Shown piece after piece: positions 8,168 through 17,391 of a stretch of 64,000 nucleotides of DNA. A model generated the notes under the pieces. It saw only the letters and a list, made by a program, of their open reading frames with translations. It did not search any database and was not told where the DNA came from. The first letter of the stretch is position 1. Each line of letters opens with the position of its first letter. The stretch lies in NCBI GenBank assembly GCA_029940475.1, contig JAPYUT010000008.1, positions 27,427 through 91,426 on the forward strand, given 5' to 3'. The DNA is from Verrucomicrobiales bacterium. GTDB lineage: Bacteria; Verrucomicrobiota; Verrucomicrobiia; Verrucomicrobiales; DEV007. The position numbers and the translations under genes are program-made.

Positions 8168-9340
8168 ATGACAGAGCAAGTGGACGATATTTGCGTGAGG
8201 ATTGTAAATCCACGATTCCTGGAACTGGTATGCTCGGAAATCAAAGCGGCGGGCGGGGCATTGCCCTTTGACCGCTATATGGAATTAGCTCTTTATCATC
8301 CGCAATTCGGCTATTACACGCATCCGGGCAAGAGAATCGGGAAAGATGGAGATTTCATTACATCTGTCAGCACTGGACGCTGCTTCGGCATGCTGTTGGC
8401 CCGGCATCTGGCAACACCCATCAGGCGACTGGCAGTCAGTGGAGGAGATCTGCTGCTTGTCGAGCCGGGGGCTGAGAGCGGTGATTTGGCTGTTGATATG
8501 ATGAATGAACTGGCACGTGTGCTTCCGGAGGATATTTATAATCGTCTCTGTTATGTTGCATGTGAGCCGATTCTCTCAAAGAAGAAGTCTTTGATGGAGC
8601 GTTTTGAGGGGGTTGGTGGCGGCCGGTTCCGGGTGATTTCCGGGTGGCAGGAGCTTACAGCTTCACGGGGGGTTTTGATTGCAAATGAATTTCTTGATGC
8701 CATGCCGGTGAAGCGCCTGAGATGGAGAAACGGAACATGGCTTGAATTATGCGTCGGCAATGGCGGGGAAGGAGAAAATGAATTTAATGAGATTGAACAG
8801 TTGATCGAGGAGCAGGAACTAAAGAGCGTGATCGATTCATTGCCTGTAACTCTGGAAGACGGCTTTACCATTGAGGTCAACATGGGCCTTGAACGCTGGT
8901 TTGATGATTTATCACGAGCCTTCGAAATGTTATATTGCTGCCTGATCGACTATGGTTTATCGGTGGACGAGGTTTTTGACCCGGTCAGGAAAACGGGAAC
9001 GTTGCGTGGTTATGTGAGACACCGTATGTGCGATTCCCTGCTGGCAGCTCCAGGAATCACCGATCTTACCGCGCATGTGAATTTTGAGCGGGTGCGGGTA
9101 ACAGCTCAATCAGCGGGCTTTGAAGCCATCAGTTTTACCGATCAACACCGGTTGCTTGTGAATGCAGCAAAATCCTGGCTGCTGGAGATTGAGGCGGACG
9201 GTCTTCCTGATGCCGAGACAGTTAAACTGCTTCAGCAGTTTAAATCTCTATCACATCCCGCGATGATGGGAGCGGTATTCAAGGTCCTGGAAATGAGCAA
9301 GGGAATGCCTGAAGGCGATCATTGTGTTTCTATCCGGTAG
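8168..9340 (+). CDS. SAM-dependent methyltransferase, MidA/NDUFAF7 family
   Basis: A 390-residue protein of the DUF185 family. The diagnostic N-terminus is present: the MELALYHPQFGYYTHPG region at about residues 36-52, then GKDGDFITS, and a Rossmann-type segment LLVEPGAESGDLA that stands for the family's EiGpGrGtLa. A later VLIANEFLDAMPVKR is the second hallmark (known: NEFFDALPV). The eukaryotic member methylates an arginine of a complex I subunit; the bacterial substrate is generally not established. It is divergent from the PBP gene. Its last 22 nt overlap the 3' end of the convergent propeller gene, so the two transcripts would be antisense over that stretch. Family confidence is high; substrate unknown. 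Confidence 0.9.
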   Translation: MTEQVDDICVRIVNPRFLELVCSEIKAAGGALPFDRYMELALYHPQFGYYTHPGKRIGKDGDFITSVSTGRCFGMLLARHLATPIRRLAVSGGDLLLVEPGAESGDLAVDMMNELARVLPEDIYNRLCYVACEPILSKKKSLMERFEGVGGGRFRVISGWQELTASRGVLIANEFLDAMPVKRLRWRNGTWLELCVGNGGEGENEFNEIEQLIEEQELKSVIDSLPVTLEDGFTIEVNMGLERWFDDLSRAFEMLYCCLIDYGLSVDEVFDPVRKTGTLRGYVRHRMCDSLLAAPGITDLTAHVNFERVRVTAQSAGFEAISFTDQHRLLVNAAKSWLLEIEADGLPDAETVKLLQQFKSLSHPAMMGAVFKVLEMSKGMPEGDHCVSIR

Positions 9341-10611
9341 ACGTGGCTCTTGCTGCGCGCGTAAATTGCTTTTCCTGTCACCGCGGGTGATGCCATGAAG
9401 CCGTCATCGAGTTTATTGGATGCCAGCAACTGAAATGAAGTACCCGGTTTTATCACATAGCAGTCGCCCATTTCACTGAAGAAGTAGATGCGCCCGTTCG
9501 CCAGAATCGGTGAGGCAGAGAAATGCCCGCGGAGTCGGTCACTCCATATCGCTTTGCCTGAGCTGAGGTCAATACAGCTGAGTATTCCCTCATCGGTGGT
9601 CATGTAGAGATATTTACCTGATATAATCGGCGAGGAGCGCTTAGGTACACGCTTAAAGATGTCCCAGACGATATGGCTTTTGGTAATGTCGCCACGTGCC
9701 CGAGGATCCAGTTTTAGGGATACCAGGTGGGGCTTACCGTAACCGGTGTTGATGATGGCATTTTCTCCGGCAATTACGGTGCGTGAGGCGTTTGAGTATC
9801 CGGCATAGGTAATATGCCAGAGTTCCTTGCCGTTGGTGGGGTTATAAGCAAAACAGGCCTTTGCACCAGGGCTAATCATAATTGTTTCGGTCCCGACCTT
9901 GGTGAAAGTGGGAGTGGTGTAGGCTTTTCGGAGGTCGCCATTTCCGCGAATTTTCCCTCCAGGTTCAATATCCGTCCATTTAGTGGAACGATTCGTTTTC
10001 CATACGGTCTTGCCGCTGGCACTATCCAGAGCCACCAGATATTGTACATCAATACCGTCCATCGTCAGGATAAGAAGATTGCCAAACAGCACCGGTGAGG
10101 AGCCGGGACCACGGAAATGACGGCAGGGAAGGTCGCTGCGCTTCCAGAGGACATTACCGTTAGCAGTATCAATTGCAGCTGTTCCGTAGCTTCCGAAGTG
10201 GATATAAACGCGTCCGTTTTCAATGACAGGCGAGGGTGACCCGTAACCATTTATCGAGTTGCCGAGTGGTTCGACGACCGTGTTAGTGAAAAGCTGGATC
10301 TCGTGCAGGATTTTTCCTGATTTGGAGTTGAGGCAGATAGCGCTCATTTCCTTGCCATCCTTAGTGGCATTGCTGAGCCAGAGCTTACCCTCTGCTATTA
10401 CCGGGGAAGACCAGGCGCGACCGGCAATTGCTGTTTTCCAGGCAATATTTTGTTCTTCTGACCATTTCAGAGGCAGTCCGGGATTACTCCTGACAATACC
10501 ATCTTTGCTTAAGCCGCGAAAATCGGGCCATGTGTCTTGTTCTTGAGCGTTCCCAAGGCCAGTGATGGTAAGGATTACGAAGGCTAAAATGCCGTTTTTT
10601 AAAGGAAGCAT
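9319..10611 (-). CDS. PQQ-type beta-propeller repeat protein, exported
   Basis: About 430 residues from the ATG at 10611, chosen because it directly begins a signal peptide (MLPLKNGILAFVILTITG...NAQ); an in-frame ATG at 10653 would put 14 polar residues in front. The mature protein starts WPDFRGLSKDGI and then repeats blades with phrases such as AWSSPVIAEGKLWL, GSSPVLFGNLLI, SSPIISGKYLYM and ASPILANGRIYF, each followed by a GK-type turn. This is the PQQ-like (BamB/quinoprotein) propeller common in PVC bacteria, periplasmic. No calcium/PQQ site of a true alcohol dehydrogenase is apparent, so a structural or binding role is more likely than an enzymatic one. It is monocistronic, convergent with the MidA-type gene. 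Confidence 0.85.
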   Translation of the reverse strand: MLPLKNGILAFVILTITGLGNAQEQDTWPDFRGLSKDGIVRSNPGLPLKWSEEQNIAWKTAIAGRAWSSPVIAEGKLWLSNATKDGKEMSAICLNSKSGKILHEIQLFTNTVVEPLGNSINGYGSPSPVIENGRVYIHFGSYGTAAIDTANGNVLWKRSDLPCRHFRGPGSSPVLFGNLLILTMDGIDVQYLVALDSASGKTVWKTNRSTKWTDIEPGGKIRGNGDLRKAYTTPTFTKVGTETIMISPGAKACFAYNPTNGKELWHITYAGYSNASRTVIAGENAIINTGYGKPHLVSLKLDPRARGDITKSHIVWDIFKRVPKRSSPIISGKYLYMTTDEGILSCIDLSSGKAIWSDRLRGHFSASPILANGRIYFFSEMGDCYVIKPGTSFQLLASNKLDDGFMASPAVTGKAIYARSKSHVYRIETQ

Positions 10612-10792
10612 GATATTAATTGTAAGATTCCTGCGTTCAGTTGCCTGGGGCAAGCTTTTACAGGCTTAGAAATGCTCAATATACGGTTTGAATAATAGCT
10701 TTAAGGGGGAGTTTGGGTGATCGAGTTTGGGCTGAAATTTTAATTTTAATGCCCCAATGACAGATTCTCGGGCTGAATCTGAATGGTCAATC

Positions 10793-10821
10793 TTGCTTAA
10801 CCACTATTTTTTTACTATTCT
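10793..10821 (+). promoter_or_regulatory. Candidate promoter of the signalling operon
   Basis: TTGCTT (10793-10798), a 17-nt spacer, and TATTCT (10816-10821). The spacing is ideal, both boxes match the sigma70 consensus at four or five of six positions, and the site lies about 60-80 nt upstream of the first start codon at 10883/10901. Confidence 0.5.
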
Positions 10822-10882
10822 ATGCGCCGTTGGGTCATTTATCACTAATTTGAAAACGAAAATTAACTTACTTTCCTAAACT

Positions 10883-13800
10883 GTGGTAGCGGCGACGGAG
10901 ATGAGCCTGGATCAGCGTGCGCTGGTCATTGACGGTAATGCGGCCAATCGCCGGGTTATTTGTGAGGTGCTTGCGCTTAAGGGTTACGAGGTTAGTGCTT
11001 GTGACTCGGTTGTCGAGGCCAAGAAATTTTTCCGGCTACAGCGGCTCGTATTGGCAGGTTCCCTCGATAATAACAGCGATATTCAAAGCTTTGTTGATTA
11101 TGTTCGAGATGAGGCGGGAAGTGATCAACCTTATATAATTGCGGTGGAGAGCTGCAAGAATGGCTCAATTCTTGCCGGTAATGGAGTTAATGACGTATTG
11201 CCATCGCCAGTGGAAAGCGCATCGCTTGAACTCAAGGTTGAAGCCGCAAAAGCCTGGTTAGCCCGGCATCCCCTGAAAGTTCACGATAATAAGGGACGGG
11301 GGCATTTTGACGGCAATTCTGGGGATGAGGATCCGAGCAAGGTTTCTGAGCTTCTTTTTGATCCAGGGACGGCAGATTTGGCTGAGGAATTACTGGGTGA
11401 TTCGGATTTTGCCGCAGCGGGAAGTGAATCGTCGCCGATTGCCGGGGAAGATAGAAAAGCTAAGGCTCCTAATGGGAGTGAATTGAAGGGGAAAGAATCA
11501 ACACAGGTGCGCCGTGGGAGTGGCAGCGCCGAATCGCCGAATGAATCGGAGTTGGCGACCCGCCATAATCTGCAGTTGATGGTGGAGGCATGTCCCTTGG
11601 CGATGGCGATGTTCGACGAGAACATGGGTTACCTGCTTGCTAACCTGCCATGGCGTAAAGCATTTGGAATTGCCGATTCGGGGTTCAGCGGGAAAAGTCA
11701 CTTCGAATTATTCTCGGAGGTTTCCGAACGCTGGAAATTGTTGTGTGAGAGATGCCTGAATGAGGTGGATGAGCAGACTGGGGAAGAACTCGTTGAGTGG
11801 GCGGATGGTGCCAGGGACTGGGTGCGCTGGACGATGAGTCCCTGGCTCTTTGAAGGAGGGGTTGTTGGCGGAATTGTGGTTTGCGCACAATCCATCACGG
11901 GTGAGAAGCGTTTGCGCAGGGAGCAGCAATTTGAGGGAGATATTGCCGAGGCGGTAATGGCGGGTTCAACAACTCCAGTTCTTGTGCTGGATGTTAACGG
12001 ACAAATTGTGCGCAGCAATCGTATTGCCAAACGACTGGGGAATTGGGATCCGGTAGCGGATGAGGGTAAATATTACTGGGAGGCTTTCCTGGATCAAGGC
12101 AGGCACCGGGAGGCTAAAGAGCAGTTTATGGAATTTGCCCGTTGTTTACTTGATGGCGGTGATTTCAGGTTTCCTGAAACGACAGTAGACGATGTGATTG
12201 GCCATGATGGCAGGTCACGCCGGATTATCTGGACGAATTCACCGAGAAGGGGCGAAGATGGTGAAATTATCGGGGTGATTCGTGTTGGCTTTGATGTGGA
12301 TCTTTTCTCAGACTCCAGCAGGGATCAGCAGTTGAAGGATGCCGTGCTCGAGGACCTTACGGTCCCGGCCTGGCGGTGTAACCCGGTCGGGCAAATTGAT
12401 CTGGTAAATTCCGCTTGGCTGGATTTTCGGGGCCGAACCTTGGAAGAGGAGCTCAATGGCGGATGGCTTGAAGGGTTTTCCAAGGATGACGCTGATTCCC
12501 TGTCCGCTCTTCTTCGTGCAGCCGCCTCACAGCGTGAAGCGTTCTCCTTGGTTGTGAGTATTTTAGACGGGAATGGCGATACTGTGCGAATGAGATTCTC
12601 AGCGAATCCTAATGAAGAGGATGTGGAGAGTGGCGTTTATGGCATTGCTGTTGATGTAAACGCCGAGCATGAATTAGATACTGCGCATGGGGAATTACAA
12701 CGCATCAAGGGCGGGGTGGATGAAATTGAAGGGAAAGCTGCCCGGTTTGAGGCGGATCTTGCAGCGGTCCAGATCGAGTTGAAGCGGGTCAGGGATGAGA
12801 ACAATGCGACAAATGAGCAATGTAAGAGGTTCCAACTGATTCCCGATTCAGCACCTTTTGGCATTGTATTGCTGGCTCGTGATGGTGAGACGATTTATTG
12901 CAATCCTGCGCATAAGGAAGTGGTGGGCTCTGATATTGGTGATTTCCAGTCGATTGAAGATTGGCTTTCCGGTCATTGCAAGGACAAGGGCAAGAAGGCC
13001 GCCACCGAACTTGTCGAAGCCTGGCGGTCGCGTGTCTGGCGACAGGGAACTGTGGGAATTTTCTCGATAATGACCGACGAGGCTGTAGTGCGAGAACTTG
13101 AGTTCCGTCCGCAGTTAATGGAAGACGGCGGGTTGTTGGTGAGTATTTTTGACGTAACGGATGCGCTACGGGGGGAGGAGGCTCTGAGGGCGAGCGAGGC
13201 GAAGTTTCGTGCGTTGTTTCATGATTCCGGGGTGGGGATGGCCCTGGCTGACGGAGCGGGAGGTATCTTTGATGTCAATTCTTCGCTGGAGTCGATGCTC
13301 GGATTCTCCAAGGCGGAAATACGGGGCAAGACCATTGATGAGTTCATCTATGGATCTAATAATGAGGACCTTGATGAATTCATGGGGCACCTGGCGAGGA
13401 GTGACCTTGGAGTGGCGGACAGGGTGATTGAGCTTGCGACCAGTGATGGAGAGCGTGTCGAAGCACATCTCCATGTTTCGCAGGTAAAGGACAAGTCCGG
13501 GGAATTGATATTTACCACCTATTTTCTACATGACATATCCGGGCAATTGCTTGCGCAGCGGAAACTGGAGGATTCACGGGCCGAGAATCGTGCGCTCTTG
13601 GGTGCAAGCCCTGATATGATCCTGGTTTTGGAGGAATCAGGACGCGTGGTGGATGCGTTTTTGCCACATGGATTTTCTCTGCAGATTGATGCCAAATCAT
13701 GCCTTGGCCATGAAATGGCAGATGTTTTACCTGCTCTTGGGATGACTGCCGGTGATCTTATTGGAGAACTTGCCCGGACTGATGTATTTACCTGCCATTT

Positions 13801-14899
13801 CCGGTCTGAAGATGAACGCGGCAGTTTTCATTACGAGCTTAGAGCGATCCGAAGTGGTGCGGATAATACAGTGATGCTGGTTCGTGATGTAACGCAGATG
13901 TACAGGGTGCAGACTAAACTTAAGTGGCAGGCCGTCACTTTTGCACACATACATGATGCGATCGTGGTTGCTGACCTGAAAGGAAAAGTGATAGACTGGA
14001 ATCCGTCAGCAGAACGTCTTTTTGGTTATACCAAGGATACAGCAACTGGGCTTGGCCTCCATCAAATCTATGGCGCGGCGGATCCAGTGAGATTTCGGGA
14101 TGCATTCACCAGCGCAATTCGCACTGAGCGGCGCTGGGAGGCACGCGTGGAGTTCTCCAGGAATGATGGCGGTAAAGGAGTATGTGATACGGTGTTCGTT
14201 CCTCTGCAGGATGAGGATGGGGAATCCCTGGCCCTTGTGGGTGTCAACCGGGAGGTGATTGCCGCTGAAACCGGGCAAACAGCAGGCACAGAGGATACGG
14301 TCAGGGTTCGCATTGAGATGCAGAGTCGACTGGATGCCACCCTCAAGACAATTTCGACTTTACTCAGGCTGCAGGCACAAGATGAAGGCGGGGTAGGAAT
14401 ACAGGCAAGCAGGTCTCGGGTTGGCACACTGGCCATGCTGCATTCACATGTTGGTCACAAAGGGGATTATTCGCGCTTGGATTTCGGGAAATTTGCCAAT
14501 TCTCTTGTCAACGAGTTGCTTGAGACTGTAGCTCCCGAGGACACTGAAATTGAGGTGCATCTACATGCCAAGGGGATTGTTCTCCCTGTTGCATTGGCCA
14601 TGCCCGTGGCTCTTATTGCCAACGAGTTGTTGTCGAATGCCTTTTGTCATGGGTGCCTAGGGTGTGATAAAGTGACCGTTGGATTCAGCATTCAGACTGA
14701 TGATTCAGAAGGACGGGGGGAAATCATCGTGAAAAATAACGGTGTGGCGTTGCCTTCTGACTTCTCGATAGAGGCGACAGAGGGTCTGGGATTAAGGATT
14801 GTTAGGGAGTTGGCAGGCCGTATTGGAGGTGTTCTGGAGGTCGGAAGCGGACCCGACACGCAATTTCGGGTTGGATTTAATCTCCCGAAGGGCGGATAA
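10883..14899 (+). CDS. Giant multi-PAS sensor with degenerate receiver and degenerate HisKA_2-type kinase core
   Basis: 1338 residues, no transmembrane helix. Approximate order: receiver-like domain 10-130; PAS 228-340, 345-465 and 470-590; coiled coil 600-650; PAS 650-760, 765-890, 895-1005 and 1010-1130; HisKA_2-like helix from about 1140; HATPase-like domain to the end. Key residues are missing. The receiver has Gly59 where the phosphorylated Asp belongs and Ser108 for the conserved Lys. The helix reads RIEMQSRLDATLK where the family has ExHHRVKNNLQ, so the phospho-His pair is Gln1147-Ser1148. The G1 box is Asn1285-Asn-Gly-Val-Ala instead of DxGxG. The N box (ANELLSNA) and G2 box (GLGLRIV) persist. 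It is probably a pseudokinase sensor. The start is GTG at 10883 or ATG at 10901. It is followed after 18 nt by an intact hybrid kinase, a likely partner (inference). Confidence 0.85.
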   Translation: MVAATEMSLDQRALVIDGNAANRRVICEVLALKGYEVSACDSVVEAKKFFRLQRLVLAGSLDNNSDIQSFVDYVRDEAGSDQPYIIAVESCKNGSILAGNGVNDVLPSPVESASLELKVEAAKAWLARHPLKVHDNKGRGHFDGNSGDEDPSKVSELLFDPGTADLAEELLGDSDFAAAGSESSPIAGEDRKAKAPNGSELKGKESTQVRRGSGSAESPNESELATRHNLQLMVEACPLAMAMFDENMGYLLANLPWRKAFGIADSGFSGKSHFELFSEVSERWKLLCERCLNEVDEQTGEELVEWADGARDWVRWTMSPWLFEGGVVGGIVVCAQSITGEKRLRREQQFEGDIAEAVMAGSTTPVLVLDVNGQIVRSNRIAKRLGNWDPVADEGKYYWEAFLDQGRHREAKEQFMEFARCLLDGGDFRFPETTVDDVIGHDGRSRRIIWTNSPRRGEDGEIIGVIRVGFDVDLFSDSSRDQQLKDAVLEDLTVPAWRCNPVGQIDLVNSAWLDFRGRTLEEELNGGWLEGFSKDDADSLSALLRAAASQREAFSLVVSILDGNGDTVRMRFSANPNEEDVESGVYGIAVDVNAEHELDTAHGELQRIKGGVDEIEGKAARFEADLAAVQIELKRVRDENNATNEQCKRFQLIPDSAPFGIVLLARDGETIYCNPAHKEVVGSDIGDFQSIEDWLSGHCKDKGKKAATELVEAWRSRVWRQGTVGIFSIMTDEAVVRELEFRPQLMEDGGLLVSIFDVTDALRGEEALRASEAKFRALFHDSGVGMALADGAGGIFDVNSSLESMLGFSKAEIRGKTIDEFIYGSNNEDLDEFMGHLARSDLGVADRVIELATSDGERVEAHLHVSQVKDKSGELIFTTYFLHDISGQLLAQRKLEDSRAENRALLGASPDMILVLEESGRVVDAFLPHGFSLQIDAKSCLGHEMADVLPALGMTAGDLIGELARTDVFTCHFRSEDERGSFHYELRAIRSGADNTVMLVRDVTQMYRVQTKLKWQAVTFAHIHDAIVVADLKGKVIDWNPSAERLFGYTKDTATGLGLHQIYGAADPVRFRDAFTSAIRTERRWEARVEFSRNDGGKGVCDTVFVPLQDEDGESLALVGVNREVIAAETGQTAGTEDTVRVRIEMQSRLDATLKTISTLLRLQAQDEGGVGIQASRSRVGTLAMLHSHVGHKGDYSRLDFGKFANSLVNELLETVAPEDTEIEVHLHAKGIVLPVALAMPVALIANELLSNAFCHGCLGCDKVTVGFSIQTDDSEGRGEIIVKNNGVALPSDFSIEATEGLGLRIVRELAGRIGGVLEVGSGPDTQFRVGFNLPKGG

Positions 14900-14917
14900 G
14901 TCTTTTGCGGAAGATTA

Positions 14918-17191
14918 ATGAGTCCAGTTCGTATTCTTGTCGTTGAAGATGAAGGCGCAGTGGGAAGGGATATCCAGAATACCCTGGTCCGGTGCGGATA
15001 TAGTGTTGCGGATATCGCCCGCACCGGTGCTGAGGCACTGGAAATTGTCCGGCGGGTTGATCCTGATCTGGTGATCATGGATATCAGGCTGTCCGGGGCG
15101 ATGGATGGTATTGAGGCTGCTGAGCGGATTCGATCAGCGTACGGTAAACCCATCATTTATCTGACCGCTCTTGCTGATGAAGAGACGATGGCCCGTGCCA
15201 GTCGCACTGAGCCGGAAGGCTATCTGCTTAAGCCATTCAACGAGAGCGAACTTCAGTCTACCGTGGAAATCGCCATTTCCAGATCTCGTTCACGGGAAGC
15301 GTTGGCAGATCGTGAAGAGCAATTTATGAGTACTTTGCGCAGCATGGCAGATGGTGTGATCGCGACTGATATCGTGGGCAATGTCACGTTTATGAATCCT
15401 GTTGCCGAGTTGATTACCGGGTGGGGATTTGCCGAGGCCAAGAGCAAGGTTCTTCAAGAGGTATTTGCAATTAGCGATGACGCGGGCAGGCAAGCTCCTC
15501 CATTAGCTCCTCGTCCCTCGGGGCAGCACCCGGGGAGACGGGTCATGCTCCTGACAAAGGAGGGAAGGCGTGTTCAGGTTGAGGACAACTCGGCTCCTCT
15601 TAAGGATTCGCATGGCAGCCTGGTTGGCTTGGTAGTTGTGTTTCGACGTTGTGAGAGCGATGGAGGTTGGCGTTCCGATACTAATGAGGGTGAGTCACTA
15701 AAGGGAATTGTTGAGGGCATAGCAGATCCAATTGTTGCATTTGATCGGCATTGGAAAATTACTTTTGCAAATCATCGTGCGGCTAAACAGTTTGGTCGCT
15801 CGCAAGACGGATTAATCGGGAGTGCTTTCTGGGGATTACTTCCGGAAGGGGTACGTGAGGAGAATTTTCACGATACATCGCGGGCACTGGCGCGAAAGGA
15901 GAGATGCAGTTTTGAATTCTATCAGGATAGCGGCAGGCGTTGGTTTGAGGCAAATGTCTACCCCTTCGGTGAGGGGTTGCTTGTCTTGATGCGCGATATT
16001 ACCGAGCGGATTGAACAACAGGAGACGGCCAGTCGCATCGAGAAACTGGAATGTCTGGGATTGCTTGCGCGCGGTTTTGCCCATGATTTCAACAATATCC
16101 TTACCGTGATGCTTGGTAATTTGTCGCTTGCAGAGATGAAACTTCCCGAGGGGATTGCCGGGCGTATTGAACTTGAACAGGCGCGTGCGGCTACATTGCG
16201 TGCGCAGAACAGGGTTCATCAATTGTTGACTTTTGCAAAGGGGGGTGCGCCGATCCGCCAGCGCATGGATTTGCAGCGGGCTATGACGGAAGTTGAGGAG
16301 GATATGGAGCGCAATCCGCGGATAGAATACAGGTTTAAGGTTGCAGCTGATCTTTGGCAGATTGATGCGGATTCCGGGCAATTGCGCCGGGTGATTGAGA
16401 ACCTGCTGCGCAATTCCGAAGAAGCCATGGTTGGGGGGGGGCGTTTAACCGTGCGTTTTGAAAATGCTCCGTCGGGAAGTGTCCTGCGTGAGAATCTTCC
16501 TGCATCGATGGAATTGGAAGACGGTGCCGATTATGTTGTCTTGCAGGTAAAGGACAACGGCCACGGCATTGACGAGGATTTACTTGATAAGATTTTCGAG
16601 CCTTATTTCAGCACGCGTGGGGATGCAAATGCAACCGGGATTGGCCTGACTGTTTGCGATTCGATTGTCCGTGCCCATAACGGCGGCATTTGCTGCCAGT
16701 CAATTAAGGGGGAGGGAACGAAGGTGGTGGTGGCATTTCCTGCTCCGGCTGACCGGAGCCCGGACACTTTCCCTCCCGACACTAAACCCGCAGGCAATAC
16801 GGATAGATTTACTCGTCCCAGGATTCTTGTCCTGGAGGACGAGCCATTGATCCGGCAGTTGCTGGTTGCCAACCTTGAACAGGAGGGTTTTGAAGTGGTG
16901 GAGACAGAGGACGGGGTGGAGACCGCTGCGCGTTACATAGAATCCTATGATCGGGGCGACCCCTTTGATCTCGTGATTGCGGATCTTTCCATTCCCAACG
17001 GGGTGGGGGGGGCTAAAGCCATTGAGGAGATCATGCAGATTGATCCTGGAGTAAAGGCGATTGTTTCCAGTGGTTATTCAGATGACCCGGTGATGGCAGA
17101 GCCGGGAGCGTTCGGGTTTAGCGGAGTCCTGCCAAAGCCTTATCAACCGAAGCAGTTACTAAGCCTTGTTCAAAGGGTACTGGCCATCTAG
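14918..17191 (+). CDS. Hybrid histidine kinase: REC-PAS-PAS-HisKA-HATPase-REC
   Basis: 757 residues, cytoplasmic. The N-terminal receiver (about 4-120) has the acidic pair VVEDE, phospho-acceptor DLVIMD and Lys in LLKPF. PAS domains follow at about 140-240 and 265-365. The dimerisation and phospho-acceptor helix has an intact His in FAHDFNNILTVMLGN (about residue 389), a form typical of hybrid kinases that end in a receiver. The ATPase domain has N box NLLRNSEEAM, G1 VKDNGHGID and G2 TGIGLTV. The C-terminal receiver (about 635-755) has VLEDE, DLVIADLSIPNG and LPKPY. All catalytic residues look sound, in contrast to the gene 18 nt upstream with which it is surely co-transcribed. No DNA-binding output domain is present, so the output must pass to another protein or stay within this pair. 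Confidence 0.93.
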   Translation: MSPVRILVVEDEGAVGRDIQNTLVRCGYSVADIARTGAEALEIVRRVDPDLVIMDIRLSGAMDGIEAAERIRSAYGKPIIYLTALADEETMARASRTEPEGYLLKPFNESELQSTVEIAISRSRSREALADREEQFMSTLRSMADGVIATDIVGNVTFMNPVAELITGWGFAEAKSKVLQEVFAISDDAGRQAPPLAPRPSGQHPGRRVMLLTKEGRRVQVEDNSAPLKDSHGSLVGLVVVFRRCESDGGWRSDTNEGESLKGIVEGIADPIVAFDRHWKITFANHRAAKQFGRSQDGLIGSAFWGLLPEGVREENFHDTSRALARKERCSFEFYQDSGRRWFEANVYPFGEGLLVLMRDITERIEQQETASRIEKLECLGLLARGFAHDFNNILTVMLGNLSLAEMKLPEGIAGRIELEQARAATLRAQNRVHQLLTFAKGGAPIRQRMDLQRAMTEVEEDMERNPRIEYRFKVAADLWQIDADSGQLRRVIENLLRNSEEAMVGGGRLTVRFENAPSGSVLRENLPASMELEDGADYVVLQVKDNGHGIDEDLLDKIFEPYFSTRGDANATGIGLTVCDSIVRAHNGGICCQSIKGEGTKVVVAFPAPADRSPDTFPPDTKPAGNTDRFTRPRILVLEDEPLIRQLLVANLEQEGFEVVETEDGVETAARYIESYDRGDPFDLVIADLSIPNGVGGAKAIEEIMQIDPGVKAIVSSGYSDDPVMAEPGAFGFSGVLPKPYQPKQLLSLVQRVLAI

Positions 17192-17209
17192 GTTGACATT
17201 TCGTGTAAT

Positions 17210-17257
17210 TCCGCGGTAGCGATCTGCCCTGGGTATTGCATTGAGGATTACCGCGGA
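17210..17257. repeat. Inverted repeat TCCGCGGTA / TACCGCGGA between the kinase and the motor operon
   Basis: Perfect 9-bp arms at 17210-17218 and 17249-17257 around a 30-nt centre, without a T-tract. A TTGACA hexamer lies just upstream (17193-17198) but no good -10 follows. The repeat could be an operator or an RNA hairpin in front of the operon that starts at 17392. Confidence 0.4.
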
Positions 17258-17391
17258 GATTCTGGCTGTTAGAAGGCAATCGACCATGAAAAACCATCAA
17301 TTTCACGGGTTAGGGCACCAGTGCTGCTGCAATAGAATATATGCTTACCTTATGGTTGTCAGAGTGGGCGTGATTAGCTAAAGATATACAG

